Of a DNA stretch of 64,000 nucleotides, positions 24,512 through 32,797 are shown in pieces. Each line of letters opens with the position of its first letter. Within the stretch, counting starts at the first letter, position 1. Location: NCBI RefSeq assembly GCF_022846615.1, contig NZ_AP025637.1, positions 4,489,001 through 4,553,000 on the forward strand, in the 5' to 3' direction. The DNA is from Roseomonas fluvialis. GTDB taxonomy: Bacteria > Pseudomonadota > Alphaproteobacteria > Acetobacterales > Acetobacteraceae. A model generated the notes under the pieces. It had not been told where the DNA came from, searched no databases, and saw only the letters and a program-made list of their open reading frames with translations. A program made the translations under genes and the position numbers.

Positions 24512-27500
24512 ATGGCTCCCAGCACGATCAAGCCCTGGCCTGAACTCGTCCGCCTCCGCCCCGAGGTCCGCGACGGCGCCCTCTCGATGGAGGAGTTCGC
24601 GGCGAACCTCTACGACGTGATGGCGCAGACGGGGCAGCGGCCGCTCTACGAAGATCCCGCGCGCTTCTTCTCGCTCACCTACGCCACGCCGGCGCTGCGC
24701 GAAATCGCGGCCGCTGTCGCCGAGCGCCTCCGCGGAGCGAGCGCGAAGGGTATCCGCCAACTCGAGATGACTTATGGTGGTGGCAAGACCCACACCATGG
24801 TCACGCTGACGCATCTTGTCCGTGATCCGGCGGCACTGCCCGCCCTGCCGGCAGTGCAGGAATTCGAAAGCAGCATGGGCGGCAAAGCGCCGCGCGCACG
24901 CGTCGCCGCCGTGTGCTTCGACAAAATCGACGCGGAGCTTGGCTGTCCGGTCATCGCGCCGGACGGAACGAAGCGCTCACTCTTCCAGCCCTGGAGCCTC
25001 ATTGCGTGGCAACTCGCCGGCGCGGACGGGCTGCGCATGATGCGAGCCGACGGCAAGGATGAGGAACGCGACACGCCGCCATCCGACCTCGTGCTGGAGG
25101 ATCTGCTCAACGTACCCGCGAAGGTGGGGCTCGGCGTGCTGCTGCTCATGGACGAGGTGATGATGTGGGTCTCGGACCGCGCCAAGCACCCGCAGTCCGG
25201 CGACTACTTCTTCACGCAGTTCGAGAATTTTCTGCAGTCGCTGACTCAGGCCGTGGCGAAGGTACCGCACTGCGCGCTGGTGGTGTCGCTGCTCGCCTCC
25301 GACCCCAAGAAGGACGATACGCGCGGACGGGAGCTGCTGGCGCGCATGTCTGCCATCCTGAAGCGCACCGAGGACGAGGCCTTCCTGCCGGTCGGCCGCG
25401 ATGATGTGGCGGAAGTGCTGCGTCGCCGCCTGCTTGATCCCGACACGGTGCAGAACAAGGAGGCGTTCCGCGCGAACGTCGTCGCGGCGGTGCGGGCGCT
25501 GGCCGCATTGGATCCGGACTTCGCCAAGACGCCTGCGCTGCGCGCCGAGAAGGAGAAGGCGTACCTGGAGGCGTTTCCCTTCGACCCCGCCCTGATGGAC
25601 GTGTTCTACAGCAAGTGGACGAGCGGTCTGCCCCTGTTCCAGCGCACGCGCGGCGTGCTGCGCACCTTCGCGGTTGCCCTGAAGGAAGCGGAAACTTGGG
25701 ACACTTCGCCGATCGCCGGGGTCTCGGTGCTGTTGCCGCCACCTGGGCAGGCCGCGTTGGGCACGGCCTTGCGCGAGCTCGCCGGCGTGGCACGGACGAG
25801 CCAGACCGAAGGCGAGCCACAGACTTGGACCAGCATCATCGAGAAGGAGTTGGACTTCGCGCGCGCTGTGCAGGACGCGCACGGCAACCTCGCCAATCGG
25901 GAGCTCGAAGCTTCGGTGTTGGCAACCTTCCTGCACTCCCAGCCGCCCGGGAAGCGGGCGGCGCTGTCCGACCTGAGAGCGATGGTGGGTGCCGGAAAGC
26001 CGGATGCGATCACGCTCGGCAAGGCGCTTGGGGAATGGGCCGGACGCTCCTGGTATCTGGACGAGGAGGACCTCGCCAGCGGCGCCGAACGACCAGACGG
26101 CACGCGCGAGCTTCCGCGCACCTGGCGAATGGGCGATCAGCCCAACCTGAAGCAGATGCACGATGACGCACGGCAGTTCCGCGTCTCCGATCCCGCCGTC
26201 GAGGAGAAGCTGCTTGAGCTTGTACGTGCCGACGCGAAGCTGAAGGCGGGCGCGGGGCCCGGCACGAAGTCGCACATGCTGCCGGCTGGGCCCGGCGACG
26301 TAACCGACGATGGCGAATTCCACTTCGCGGTGCTTGGCCCGAGTGCAGCTTGCGAATCCGGCAAGCCGTCGGCGGAGGCCGTGCGCTTCATCGACCAGAC
26401 GACGGGCGCCGATAAGCCTCGCGTTTCGCGGAACGCGCTGGTGCTCGCTGTTCCTTCGGCCATCGGCCTCACTGCTGCTCGTGACCGGGTCCGCGACCAT
26501 TTGGCTTGGCTAGAGGTCAGGAAATTGCTCGCGGGGCAGCCGGCGGACGCGTTGCGTTCGGCCAAGCTTCAGGCCGGCCTGAAGACGTCAGAGGACGAGA
26601 TGCGGCGCGGCGTGCGGCAGGCATGGTGCATCGGTGTCGCCACTGCCGCGGACGACACGGTAAAGGCGTTCAAGGTCACCCTCGACGAGAACAAGACGCT
26701 GTTCCAGTCGATCAAGGAGGACAAGGACGCACGCATCCAGGAGACAGCGCTCGATCCGGATCTCATCCTGCCGGGCAGCACCTACGACCTCTGGCGTGAA
26801 GAGGAGCCGTCGCAGCGCGTGAAGACGCTGGTTGGCGCGTTTTTCGAACGGTCTAAGTTGCCGAAGATGCTACGCCGGAAGGAATTGCTCGACACGGTGG
26901 CGAATGGTGCCGAGCAGGGCCGCTTCGTGCTCCGCCTGCCACGGCCAGATGGCAGTGTGCGCACCTGGTGGCGTGAACGCCCGGAGGACGCTGTCCTTGC
27001 CGAAGCAGGTCTCGAGGCGGTTCAGGCAGTCCACGCCGAGCTCGCTGAGCTTCCTGCAAGGCTGCTGCGCCCTGGCGTGCTCCCGGCTCTCGATTTTTCT
27101 GCGGGCGTGAAGGTGGCGGACCTGTTGGCGTATTTCGGTGGCGGCCACTCGCTGTCGGTGAAACAGACGGTTGGCGGCGTCGAGTACGACGAGATCGTAG
27201 CGATACCAAAATGCACCGAAGCCAAGGTTCTCGGGGCCGTCGCTCCTGCTGTTCAGGCGGGCTATCTGTGGGTGACCAATGGCCCGATGTCGTTCTGCGG
27301 CGAGGAACCGCCTGCTGGCGCTGTCGGAAAGACTGCTGTTCTCCGCGTTCCACCATCGCCAATCCCGCTGACGGCGCTGACCCCCGAAGCACTGCCCGAT
27401 GCGTGGAGCGGAGACAAGGCTACCGTCCTTGGACTTCACAACGCAGCATCGGCGAGTTTTGCGCCGGCGGGAGCAGTGCTGCCTTGGTCGGTCGTGTCGA

Positions 27501-27901
27501 AAGCTGTCAATGACGCGCTCAATGCGCGCTACCTGGAACTCGTGCCGGGCGGCGCTGTTGCGTGGCCGTGCGAGGCCCAAGCTGCCGCGCTCGTCGAAGT
27601 GCGTCTGCCCGTGGTCGGTGAAGCGAGGGACAATCCTGGATCGAACGCACCAAACGAGGGTGTGCCCGGTTTCGCCGAGGCTCGACCAACCGGTTTTGAG
27701 CCGGCAATCGGTGTAGCCCGCATCGATAGCGCTGGAATTGCCGCGCTGGCTGATGCGCTTGCCGACGTCCAGGCGGTGGTGGCGGCCTATGGTACGACGC
27801 TCGTCTTCAGGGTGTCAGTCGAGGCTGCCGGGCTGCCACCTGAAGCGCGCGCGCAACTCCGAGGCGAGCTCGCGAAGGTTGTTCCGGAGTTCGATAAGTG
27901 A
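24512..27901 (+). CDS. DUF499 AAA+ ATPase, anti-phage-associated
   Basis: 1129 residues. Walker A is YGGGKTHTMVTL (about 87-95) and Walker B LLLMDEVMMWVSDR (about 209-222), followed by LVVSLLASDPKKDDTRGREL, a sensor-like strand typical of DUF499 (COG1483) proteins. The C-terminal half has no recognised domain. DUF499 ATPases are regular partners of DUF1156 methylases in defence islands (family knowledge), where they probably act with the helicase on foreign DNA. AAGGA precedes the ATG. The gene ends 12 bp before a convergent XRE regulator, which closes the island. Confidence 0.87.
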   Translation: MAPSTIKPWPELVRLRPEVRDGALSMEEFAANLYDVMAQTGQRPLYEDPARFFSLTYATPALREIAAAVAERLRGASAKGIRQLEMTYGGGKTHTMVTLTHLVRDPAALPALPAVQEFESSMGGKAPRARVAAVCFDKIDAELGCPVIAPDGTKRSLFQPWSLIAWQLAGADGLRMMRADGKDEERDTPPSDLVLEDLLNVPAKVGLGVLLLMDEVMMWVSDRAKHPQSGDYFFTQFENFLQSLTQAVAKVPHCALVVSLLASDPKKDDTRGRELLARMSAILKRTEDEAFLPVGRDDVAEVLRRRLLDPDTVQNKEAFRANVVAAVRALAALDPDFAKTPALRAEKEKAYLEAFPFDPALMDVFYSKWTSGLPLFQRTRGVLRTFAVALKEAETWDTSPIAGVSVLLPPPGQAALGTALRELAGVARTSQTEGEPQTWTSIIEKELDFARAVQDAHGNLANRELEASVLATFLHSQPPGKRAALSDLRAMVGAGKPDAITLGKALGEWAGRSWYLDEEDLASGAERPDGTRELPRTWRMGDQPNLKQMHDDARQFRVSDPAVEEKLLELVRADAKLKAGAGPGTKSHMLPAGPGDVTDDGEFHFAVLGPSAACESGKPSAEAVRFIDQTTGADKPRVSRNALVLAVPSAIGLTAARDRVRDHLAWLEVRKLLAGQPADALRSAKLQAGLKTSEDEMRRGVRQAWCIGVATAADDTVKAFKVTLDENKTLFQSIKEDKDARIQETALDPDLILPGSTYDLWREEEPSQRVKTLVGAFFERSKLPKMLRRKELLDTVANGAEQGRFVLRLPRPDGSVRTWWRERPEDAVLAEAGLEAVQAVHAELAELPARLLRPGVLPALDFSAGVKVADLLAYFGGGHSLSVKQTVGGVEYDEIVAIPKCTEAKVLGAVAPAVQAGYLWVTNGPMSFCGEEPPAGAVGKTAVLRVPPSPIPLTALTPEALPDAWSGDKATVLGLHNAASASFAPAGAVLPWSVVSKAVNDALNARYLELVPGGAVAWPCEAQAAALVEVRLPVVGEARDNPGSNAPNEGVPGFAEARPTGFEPAIGVARIDSAGIAALADALADVQAVVAAYGTTLVFRVSVEAAGLPPEARAQLRGELAKVVPEFDK

Positions 27902-27913
27902 ATAGAGCGGCCG

Positions 27914-28201
27914 TTACCGACCATCGGAGCCGCGCGGAATGGGGCCTTTCCGCACTCCCCCGCGCCGCATCGGCTTTGCCGGCTCATCCTCGCCATCGGG
28001 CTCAACCAGCGCGACGTGGCTGACGCCGAGCGCGGACGCGAGTTCGAACAGCGTCACCACGGTCGGATTGCGCGTGCCGCGTTCCAGGCTGCTGAGGTAC
28101 TGCTGGCTGAACCCGGACCGCTCGGCGAACGCCTCCTGCGTCAGGCCCTTCTCCAGCCTGATCCGACGCACGTTCCTCCCCACCAGCCGGCGCATATCCA
28201 T
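27914..28201 (-). CDS. XRE-family transcriptional regulator
   Basis: 95 residues. A classic XRE helix-turn-helix fills most of the protein (RRLVGRNVRRIRLEKGLTQE, then RSGFSQQYLSSLERGTRNPT), with a charged tail. It reads from the minus strand toward the DUF499 gene. The 158 bp between it and the DUF2285 gene on the plus strand is AT-richer than average and likely holds divergent promoters. An XRE gene next to DUF2285 genes is common in this ICE family, so I read it as a backbone regulator of transfer or replication genes rather than part of the defence trio (inference). Starts at 28201 or 28195 are both possible. Confidence 0.88.
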   Translation of the reverse strand: MDMRRLVGRNVRRIRLEKGLTQEAFAERSGFSQQYLSSLERGTRNPTVVTLFELASALGVSHVALVEPDGEDEPAKPMRRGGVRKGPIPRGSDGR

Positions 28202-28359
28202 GCCGGCACGGTCGGGGCGTTACATACTTTGAGTTTATCTTCCATAGTGTGTAAATTGCGCGCCCGCGCTCCCATGTAACGCCCCGTCTGGCGCTCGCGG
28301 CTCGGATGGGTGACTCTGCGGCGACAGCGCGATGAGACGCCGGCAGAGGGGGTGCCCGT

Positions 28360-28626
28360 ATGACCGCCGCGAGGATCCTCGAGACCCCACCCGATGAGCC
28401 GCGCGTCACGGCCTATGACCTGGCCCACAAGATTCTCTACCTCCGCCTGCTTGATGCCGCCGCCCAGGACGCCGACTGGCGGGATGTCGCGCGCATCGTC
28501 CTCGGCCTCGACCCTGATCATGACCCCGACCAGGCGCGGCGAATCCACGGCAGCCATCTCGCCCGCGCCCGCTGGATCACCGAGGCCGGCTACCGCGACC
28601 TGCTGCGGCAGGGCTCGACCAACTGA
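28360..28626 (+). CDS. DUF2285-domain protein, small
   Basis: 88 residues. AYDLAHKILYLRLLDAAAQD and the C-terminal HLARARWITEAGYRDLLRQG fit the DUF2285 family, small helical and probably DNA-associated proteins of alphaproteobacterial mobile elements. A second, longer DUF2285 gene (frameshifted) follows. It lies opposite the XRE regulator and at the start of the replication module (AlpA-like HTH, RepA). Function unknown beyond this association. Confidence 0.8.
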   Translation: MTAARILETPPDEPRVTAYDLAHKILYLRLLDAAAQDADWRDVARIVLGLDPDHDPDQARRIHGSHLARARWITEAGYRDLLRQGSTN

Positions 28627-28711
28627 CCGGCGTTGCGCCCTTGGCAACACGCGTTGCCCGGCGCGCGCCTCCACAACACACCGGATAGTCGCATCTCTCG
28701 GCATGCTGCGC

Positions 28712-28729
28712 GCGGAGCGTGCGCTCCGC
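28712..28729 (+). promoter_or_regulatory. leader hairpin before DUF6499/DUF2285 gene
   Basis: GCGGAGCG-TG-CGCTCCGC, a perfect 8-bp stem, ends 19 bases before the ATG at 28749. It belongs to the series of leader hairpins on this element. Confidence 0.45.
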
Positions 28730-28748
28730 CCTGAGCTGGAGCCTTGCC

Positions 28749-29505
28749 ATGCCGTCGCGAGACTGGCGGTCGGCGGCCGCCTACGCAGAGCTGGAGAACG
28801 CCTCGGCGCGCGATCTCGCCTGGGAGTTCCTCCGGCGCAACCCGCGCTATGTGCGGGACTGGGAACAGCTCGACGACACGCGGCCCGACGACATGGCCGA
28901 CGCCGTCGCCGAGCGCTGGGGGTTGCGATTTCCCCGCCGACCCGGCGCTCAACGCGCGCACCGCGGGCGTCGTCTGGATGCCGGCGCTCTGCACCGCCAC
29001 CGTGGCGCTCTCGGCCTTGCCGCCGTCCTTCTCGCCACCCTTTCGGGCTGCCCTGCCGCCTATGAACTCGCCGCGCCAGGCGAGTGACGGCCTGCACGGC
29101 GTCGTCGGGACCCCATTGCTGCCGGTATGGCTGCTCGGCGATCCGCCGCCCGCCGCGCCGCTCGGCGTCCTCATCCCGCTCGATGACCTGACGCCCAGGA
29201 GGATGGCTGCCGCGCTGCGCCTCTGGCACGCGTTGCATGGTCGTCCCGGACGAGAGCGCGGCATCACGCGTGACCAGCGGCGGCAGTTGATCCTCCGGCT
29301 TCGCGCGCTGGATGGACACGCCGACGACGCAGCCCTCCGCGACCTGGCGCGCGGCCTGTTCGGCGCCGATCACGTCCCCGACGGCCCTGCCTGGAAAACC
29401 CACGATCTGCGCAGCCGCACGCTGCGCCTCCTCGCCACCGCCCACGCGATCCGTGACGGCGGATACCGGAAACTGCTGACAGCCGGTCCCAGCGTTCGCC
29501 TCTGA
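28749..29505 (+). pseudogene. DUF6499/DUF2285 regulator-like gene interrupted by a frameshift
   Basis: The start MPSRDWRSAAAYAELENASA and WEFLRRNPRYVRDWEQL are the DUF6499 (transcriptional-regulator-like) N-terminus, reaching AERWGLRF at about 28936. The frame then becomes nonsense (PRRPGAQRAHRG) and the expected continuation PADPALNARTAGVVWMPALC runs in another frame to the DUF2285 end ATAHAIRDGGYRKLLTAG at 29505. Removing one C from the CCCC at about 28937-28940 would restore a single protein of about 250 residues. It could be a real mutation or an assembly error. A GGAG precedes the ATG. The intact gene is normally a backbone component. Confidence 0.75.
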
Positions 29506-29586
29506 TCGAGGGGGGGGCCGCTTTCCGCTGCGCAGTCTTCGGACTCCCCCGCCGCGACCCTGCTTCGCCAGCCTCCGACCTGACCG

Positions 29587-29603
29587 CCGCGCCCCATGCG
29601 CGG
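29587..29603 (+). promoter_or_regulatory. leader hairpin before AlpA-like gene
   Basis: CCGCGC-CCCAT-GCGCGG forms a 6-bp stem 28 bases before the ATG; stem and loop resemble the GGCCGCG-ATGGG-CGCGGCC elements in inverted sense. Confidence 0.45.
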
Positions 29604-29631
29604 CATCCGACAGCATCACCGGAGGTTCCCT

Positions 29632-29916
29632 ATGCCCGACCCCAATGCCGGCCTGCCGCCGCGCTATCTGCGCACGCCCGAGGCCGCGCGCTTCCTCGGC
29701 CTGTCCGGCCGCACCCTCGAGAAGCACCGCACCTACGGCACGGGGCCGCGCTACTCGAAGCTCGGCGGTCGGGTTGTCTACGCCGTCACCGATCTCCAGG
29801 CCTGGGTGAACCGCGGCACCAAGGCCTCGACCAGCGATGACACGGGCGAGACCGTGCTGCCCGCCAAGCGCCATGTCGCCGTCTCGCCGGCCTACGCCGG
29901 CGCAGCACGCCGCTGA
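29632..29916 (+). CDS. AlpA-like helix-turn-helix regulator
   Basis: 94 residues. RYLRTPEAARFLGLSGRTLE followed by RTYGTGPRYSKLGGRVVYAV and DLQAWV is the MerR/AlpA-type HTH_17 fold, the usual small excisionase or replication regulator that precedes repA in these elements. The C-terminal 30 residues are unstructured. GGAGG lies 6 bases before the ATG. The repA start is 7 bp past its stop, so the two are probably one operon. Confidence 0.88.
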   Translation: MPDPNAGLPPRYLRTPEAARFLGLSGRTLEKHRTYGTGPRYSKLGGRVVYAVTDLQAWVNRGTKASTSDDTGETVLPAKRHVAVSPAYAGAARR

Positions 29917-29923
29917 CCCGACG

Positions 29924-30994
29924 ATGCACGGCGAGCGAGCCCCCAGCGAGCGGCTCAGGCTGAGCCCTTTCGACGCCATTCCGGACGAGGGACCGCCGCG
30001 CCGCGACCAGCGCGACCTCATGGAGCGGCCGTTCTTCTCGCTGGCAAAAGGTCGTCGCGTCGCGCCGATCCTCTACCGCGCTGGCGATGTCGAGGTGCAG
30101 GTCCATGCCGTTCCCGAGCACGGCATGGCGACCATCTGGGACGCCGACGTACTGATCTGGGCCGGCTCACAGATCGTCGAGGCCGCAGACCGAGGCCTCG
30201 CACCCTCGCGCTTCATGCGCTTCGCGCCGCACCAGCTGCTGACCGCCATCGGGCGCGGCACCGGCCAGCAGCAGTACCTCCTGCTCAAGGCGGCGCTCGC
30301 CAGGCTCCAGTCGACGGTGGTGCGCACCAGCATCCGCCACGGGGCGCACTGGCGGCGCCAGCAATTCTCCTGGATCAACGAGTGGGAGGAGCGGGTCACC
30401 GCCTCTGGCCGCGCCGACGGCATGGAGTTCGTGCTGCCGGACTGGTTCTACCGCGGCGTCCTCGACCGCCAACTCCTGCTGACCATAGACCCGGCCTATT
30501 TCCGCCTTACTGGCGGCATCGAGCGCTGGCTCTACCGCGTCGCGCGCAAGCACGCCGGCCACCAGCCGTCCGGCTGGGCGTTCGAGTTCCGGCACCTGCA
30601 CGCCAAGTCCGGCAGCCTGGCGCGCTTCGCCGACTTCGCGCTCGACCTCCGCCAGATTGCCGTGCGCCAGAGCCTGCCCGGCTATCGGCTCGCCATCCGC
30701 CGCGACGCCGGAGGCACCGAACTGCTGCGGATCGTCCCGATCGGTCACCCTCCAATCTCTGTGGATAACTTGTGCAGGCCTGTGGAACCGCACGGCAGAT
30801 CAGGCGCAGGAGATTCGGCAGATCAGGCGCAACCGACACGGCAGATCAGGCGCACGAACCACCCGCAAGCCGTTGCAGCGCAAGCGGAATTCTGGCCCGT
30901 AAAGACTCTAATTGAGTCTAATTCTAATGGAGGTAGGCCCAGTCCGGTCGGTGGAAAACACGACCGGGACGGGGAGCGGGGGGCGGCGCCATGA
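29924..30994 (+). CDS. repA: replication initiator protein A
   Basis: 356 residues. The central part (about 20-285) is the RPA/RepA initiator domain of this ICE and plasmid family: RDLMERPFFSLAKGRRVAPI, ATIWDADVLIWAGSQIVEA, LPDWFYRGVLDRQLLLTIDP, YFRLTGGIERWLYRVARKHA. It binds origin iterons and starts element replication (family knowledge). The last 70 residues are low-complexity, and the DNA under them carries the DnaA box, three iterons and an AT-rich dyad of the putative origin, so the gene contains its own target. The stop overlaps the next ATG. A parA gene, expected next in related elements, is absent. ATG 29924 is chosen; upstream frame lacks conservation. Confidence 0.88.
   Translation: MHGERAPSERLRLSPFDAIPDEGPPRRDQRDLMERPFFSLAKGRRVAPILYRAGDVEVQVHAVPEHGMATIWDADVLIWAGSQIVEAADRGLAPSRFMRFAPHQLLTAIGRGTGQQQYLLLKAALARLQSTVVRTSIRHGAHWRRQQFSWINEWEERVTASGRADGMEFVLPDWFYRGVLDRQLLLTIDPAYFRLTGGIERWLYRVARKHAGHQPSGWAFEFRHLHAKSGSLARFADFALDLRQIAVRQSLPGYRLAIRRDAGGTELLRIVPIGHPPISVDNLCRPVEPHGRSGAGDSADQAQPTRQIRRTNHPQAVAAQAEFWPVKTLIESNSNGGRPSPVGGKHDRDGERGAAP
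30760..30932. other. putative replication origin (oriV) inside the 3' end of repA
   Basis: TGTGGATAA (30760-30768) is a perfect DnaA box on the minus strand (TTATCCACA). The 16-mer CGGCAGATCAGGCGCA then occurs three times exactly, at 30793-30808, 30816-30831 and 30839-30854, spaced by 23 bp. An AT-rich stretch with the dyad GACTC-TAATT-GAGTC and a repeated TCTAATT follows (about 30900-30932). The 23-bp period is not a multiple of 3, so the repeats are kept as DNA, not protein. Confidence 0.75.
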
Positions 30995-31455
30995 CGACGC
31001 TGACCCGCGTCGAGCTGCTGTGGCTCGAGGGCCGCGTCGAGCGCTGGATCCGCTTCGGGCGGATCGCCGAGGAGACGATCCTCGACCGCCGCCGCCGCGT
31101 CGTCGCCTTCGCCGCGGGCGAGGTCTTCGCCTTCGTGAGGTGGGCGTCCAACGGCTACGGCACCGTGGTCAGCCGTATCGATGTCCTGCGCGCGGTCGGA
31201 CCCGGCGAGGCCTACAGCACGATCGGCTTCGTGGCGCCGGGCGCGGAAATCCTGCTGCGCATCTCCGGCTGGCCGAAGGTCAACGAGGTGCTGCGCGCGA
31301 TCGACGCGGTCGAGCAGACGGGTGTCGCGCCGGAGGAGGCCTGCCCGGACCACTGGCGGCACGTGATGAACCGCCTCGCGGCCGGCGAGCAGCCGCGCGC
31401 CTACACGCGTGAGCGCCACCGCGCTTCGCTGCTGCGGCGGAGGGTCGACGGATGA
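30991..31455 (+). CDS. DUF2840-domain protein
   Basis: 154 residues of the DUF2840 family, recognised by ERWIRFGRIAEETILDRRRR, the aromatic FVRWASNGYGTVVSRIDVLR and GEAYSTIGFVAPGAEILLRI. It is a regular neighbour of TraF-type peptidases in this ICE family; the function is not known, and it is soluble and basic. It starts with an ATGA overlap with repA and ends with the same overlap with the S26 peptidase, so it is translated as part of the repA-to-transglycosylase operon. Confidence 0.9.
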   Translation: MTTLTRVELLWLEGRVERWIRFGRIAEETILDRRRRVVAFAAGEVFAFVRWASNGYGTVVSRIDVLRAVGPGEAYSTIGFVAPGAEILLRISGWPKVNEVLRAIDAVEQTGVAPEEACPDHWRHVMNRLAAGEQPRAYTRERHRASLLRRRVDG

Positions 31456-31982
31456 CGGCGCGGTGGAGACGGCGCGCGGCGCCCGTCGTCGCGATGCTCG
31501 CCGGGCTTGGGCTGATCGCCGTCCCGACGGTTGTGGGTTGGCAGCCGCGCATCATCTGGAACGCATCGGCGAGCGTGTCGCTCGGCCTATATGTTGCGGT
31601 GCCGGCCGACCGCATCGCGCACGGCGATCTGGTGCTCGTCCGCCCGCCCGAGACGCTGGCGGCGTTCCTCGCCGAGCGAGGCTATGTCGCGCGCGGCGTG
31701 CCGCTACTGAAGCACGTCGCCGCCCTGCCGCCGCAGGTGGTGTGCGCAGAGGGCACCGCGATCATGGTCGACGGCGAGACGGTGGCACACCGCCGCATGA
31801 CTGACCGCCTAGGCCGCCCGCTGCCGACCTGGCACGGCTGCCACAGGCTCGAATCCGGCGAGGTGTTCCTCCTCAACCCGGCCGAGCCGGACAGCCTCGA
31901 CGGTCGCTGCTTCGGGCCTTTGCCACGCACGACCATCGCCGCCCGGCTGCGTCCTGTCTGGATCACGGGGCGCGGGCCATGA
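31452..31982 (+). CDS. traF: S26-family signal peptidase, TraF-like
   Basis: 176 residues. One N-terminal membrane helix (VVAMLAGLGLIAVPTVVGWQ) is followed by the S26 catalytic region: the Ser in SASVSLGLYVAVP (about 40-45) and the Lys in VPLLKHVAALPP (about 87), ending with the box DGRCFGPLPRTTIAARLRPV. TraF peptidases process and cyclise the TrbC pilin in RP4-type transfer systems (family knowledge). The trbC gene is at 51915. It overlaps DUF2840 and the transglycosylase gene by 4 bases each. Confidence 0.9.
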   Translation: MTARWRRRAAPVVAMLAGLGLIAVPTVVGWQPRIIWNASASVSLGLYVAVPADRIAHGDLVLVRPPETLAAFLAERGYVARGVPLLKHVAALPPQVVCAEGTAIMVDGETVAHRRMTDRLGRPLPTWHGCHRLESGEVFLLNPAEPDSLDGRCFGPLPRTTIAARLRPVWITGRGP

Positions 31983-32797
31983 GCAAGAAACCCCCTTTCC
32001 ATGAGCGCCCATTGGCGACGCGCGGCGCTCTGGCAGGGCGCACTGCACCGCTCGCTTCCGCCCTCCCGTCACGGTCGTGGCCCTGCATCGCCGCCGTGCT
32101 GCTGCTGGTCAGCCTGCCGGTGTCTGGGGTGGCAGCGCAGACGATCCATGCTGCCGAGATCGCGGCTGCCTCGCAGCGCTTCGGCATTCCGGAAGCCTGG
32201 ATCAGGGCGGTGATGCGCGCGGAGAGTGCCGGCGATCGGCACGCCGTGTCGCACCGCGGGGCCATGGGGCTGATGCAGGTGATGCCGGCGACCTGGGCAG
32301 GCCTGCGCGCGCAGCACGGCCTCGGCGCCGATCCCTTCGCGCCGCAGGACAACATCCTGGCGGGCACGGCGTATCTGCGCGAGATGCTGGACCGCTTCGG
32401 ATTGGTGCCGCTGATGCTGGCGGCCTACAACGCGGGGCCACGTCGGGTGGAGGCGCATCTTGCCACAGGCCAGCCGCTGCCTGCGGAGACGCGAGCCTAC
32501 GTCGCAGCCCTCGCACCACTGCTCACCGGTGACGCCGGCACCTCTGCACCTGGCCAGCTTGCGGTGCGTGCTGCGCGCAACGCTGACGGCATCGTCGTGC
32601 GGCTGGGCGGTGACGATGCGGTACCGACACGGTCAATCTTCGTGCCGGTTGCTGGTGCGACAACCGCAGCCGGTACACCAGCCGAGCAGCCATTCGTCGG
32701 CCGATCCCGAGCAGCGGAGCCGCACGAGGCCGACGGTCCACCGGGCCATCGCGGCTCCATCTTCGCCATCCGTCGCAGCTCGGGCGGTGCACCATGA
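31979..32797 (+). CDS. lytic transglycosylase (conjugation-associated, VirB1/TrbN-like)
   Basis: 272 residues. A secretion signal (residues about 30-55, LLLVSLPVSGVAAQT) precedes the SLT domain: the catalytic Glu in AVMRAESAGDRHAVSHRGAM, then LMQVMPATWAGLRAQ and LAAYNAGPRRVEAHL. It opens the peptidoglycan locally for the mating channel. The N-terminus is longer than usual, so a downstream start is possible. The C-terminal 100 residues are low-complexity and probably disordered. Four-base overlap with traF. Confidence 0.9.
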   Translation: MSKKPPFHERPLATRGALAGRTAPLASALPSRSWPCIAAVLLLVSLPVSGVAAQTIHAAEIAAASQRFGIPEAWIRAVMRAESAGDRHAVSHRGAMGLMQVMPATWAGLRAQHGLGADPFAPQDNILAGTAYLREMLDRFGLVPLMLAAYNAGPRRVEAHLATGQPLPAETRAYVAALAPLLTGDAGTSAPGQLAVRAARNADGIVVRLGGDDAVPTRSIFVPVAGATTAAGTPAEQPFVGRSRAAEPHEADGPPGHRGSIFAIRRSSGGAP

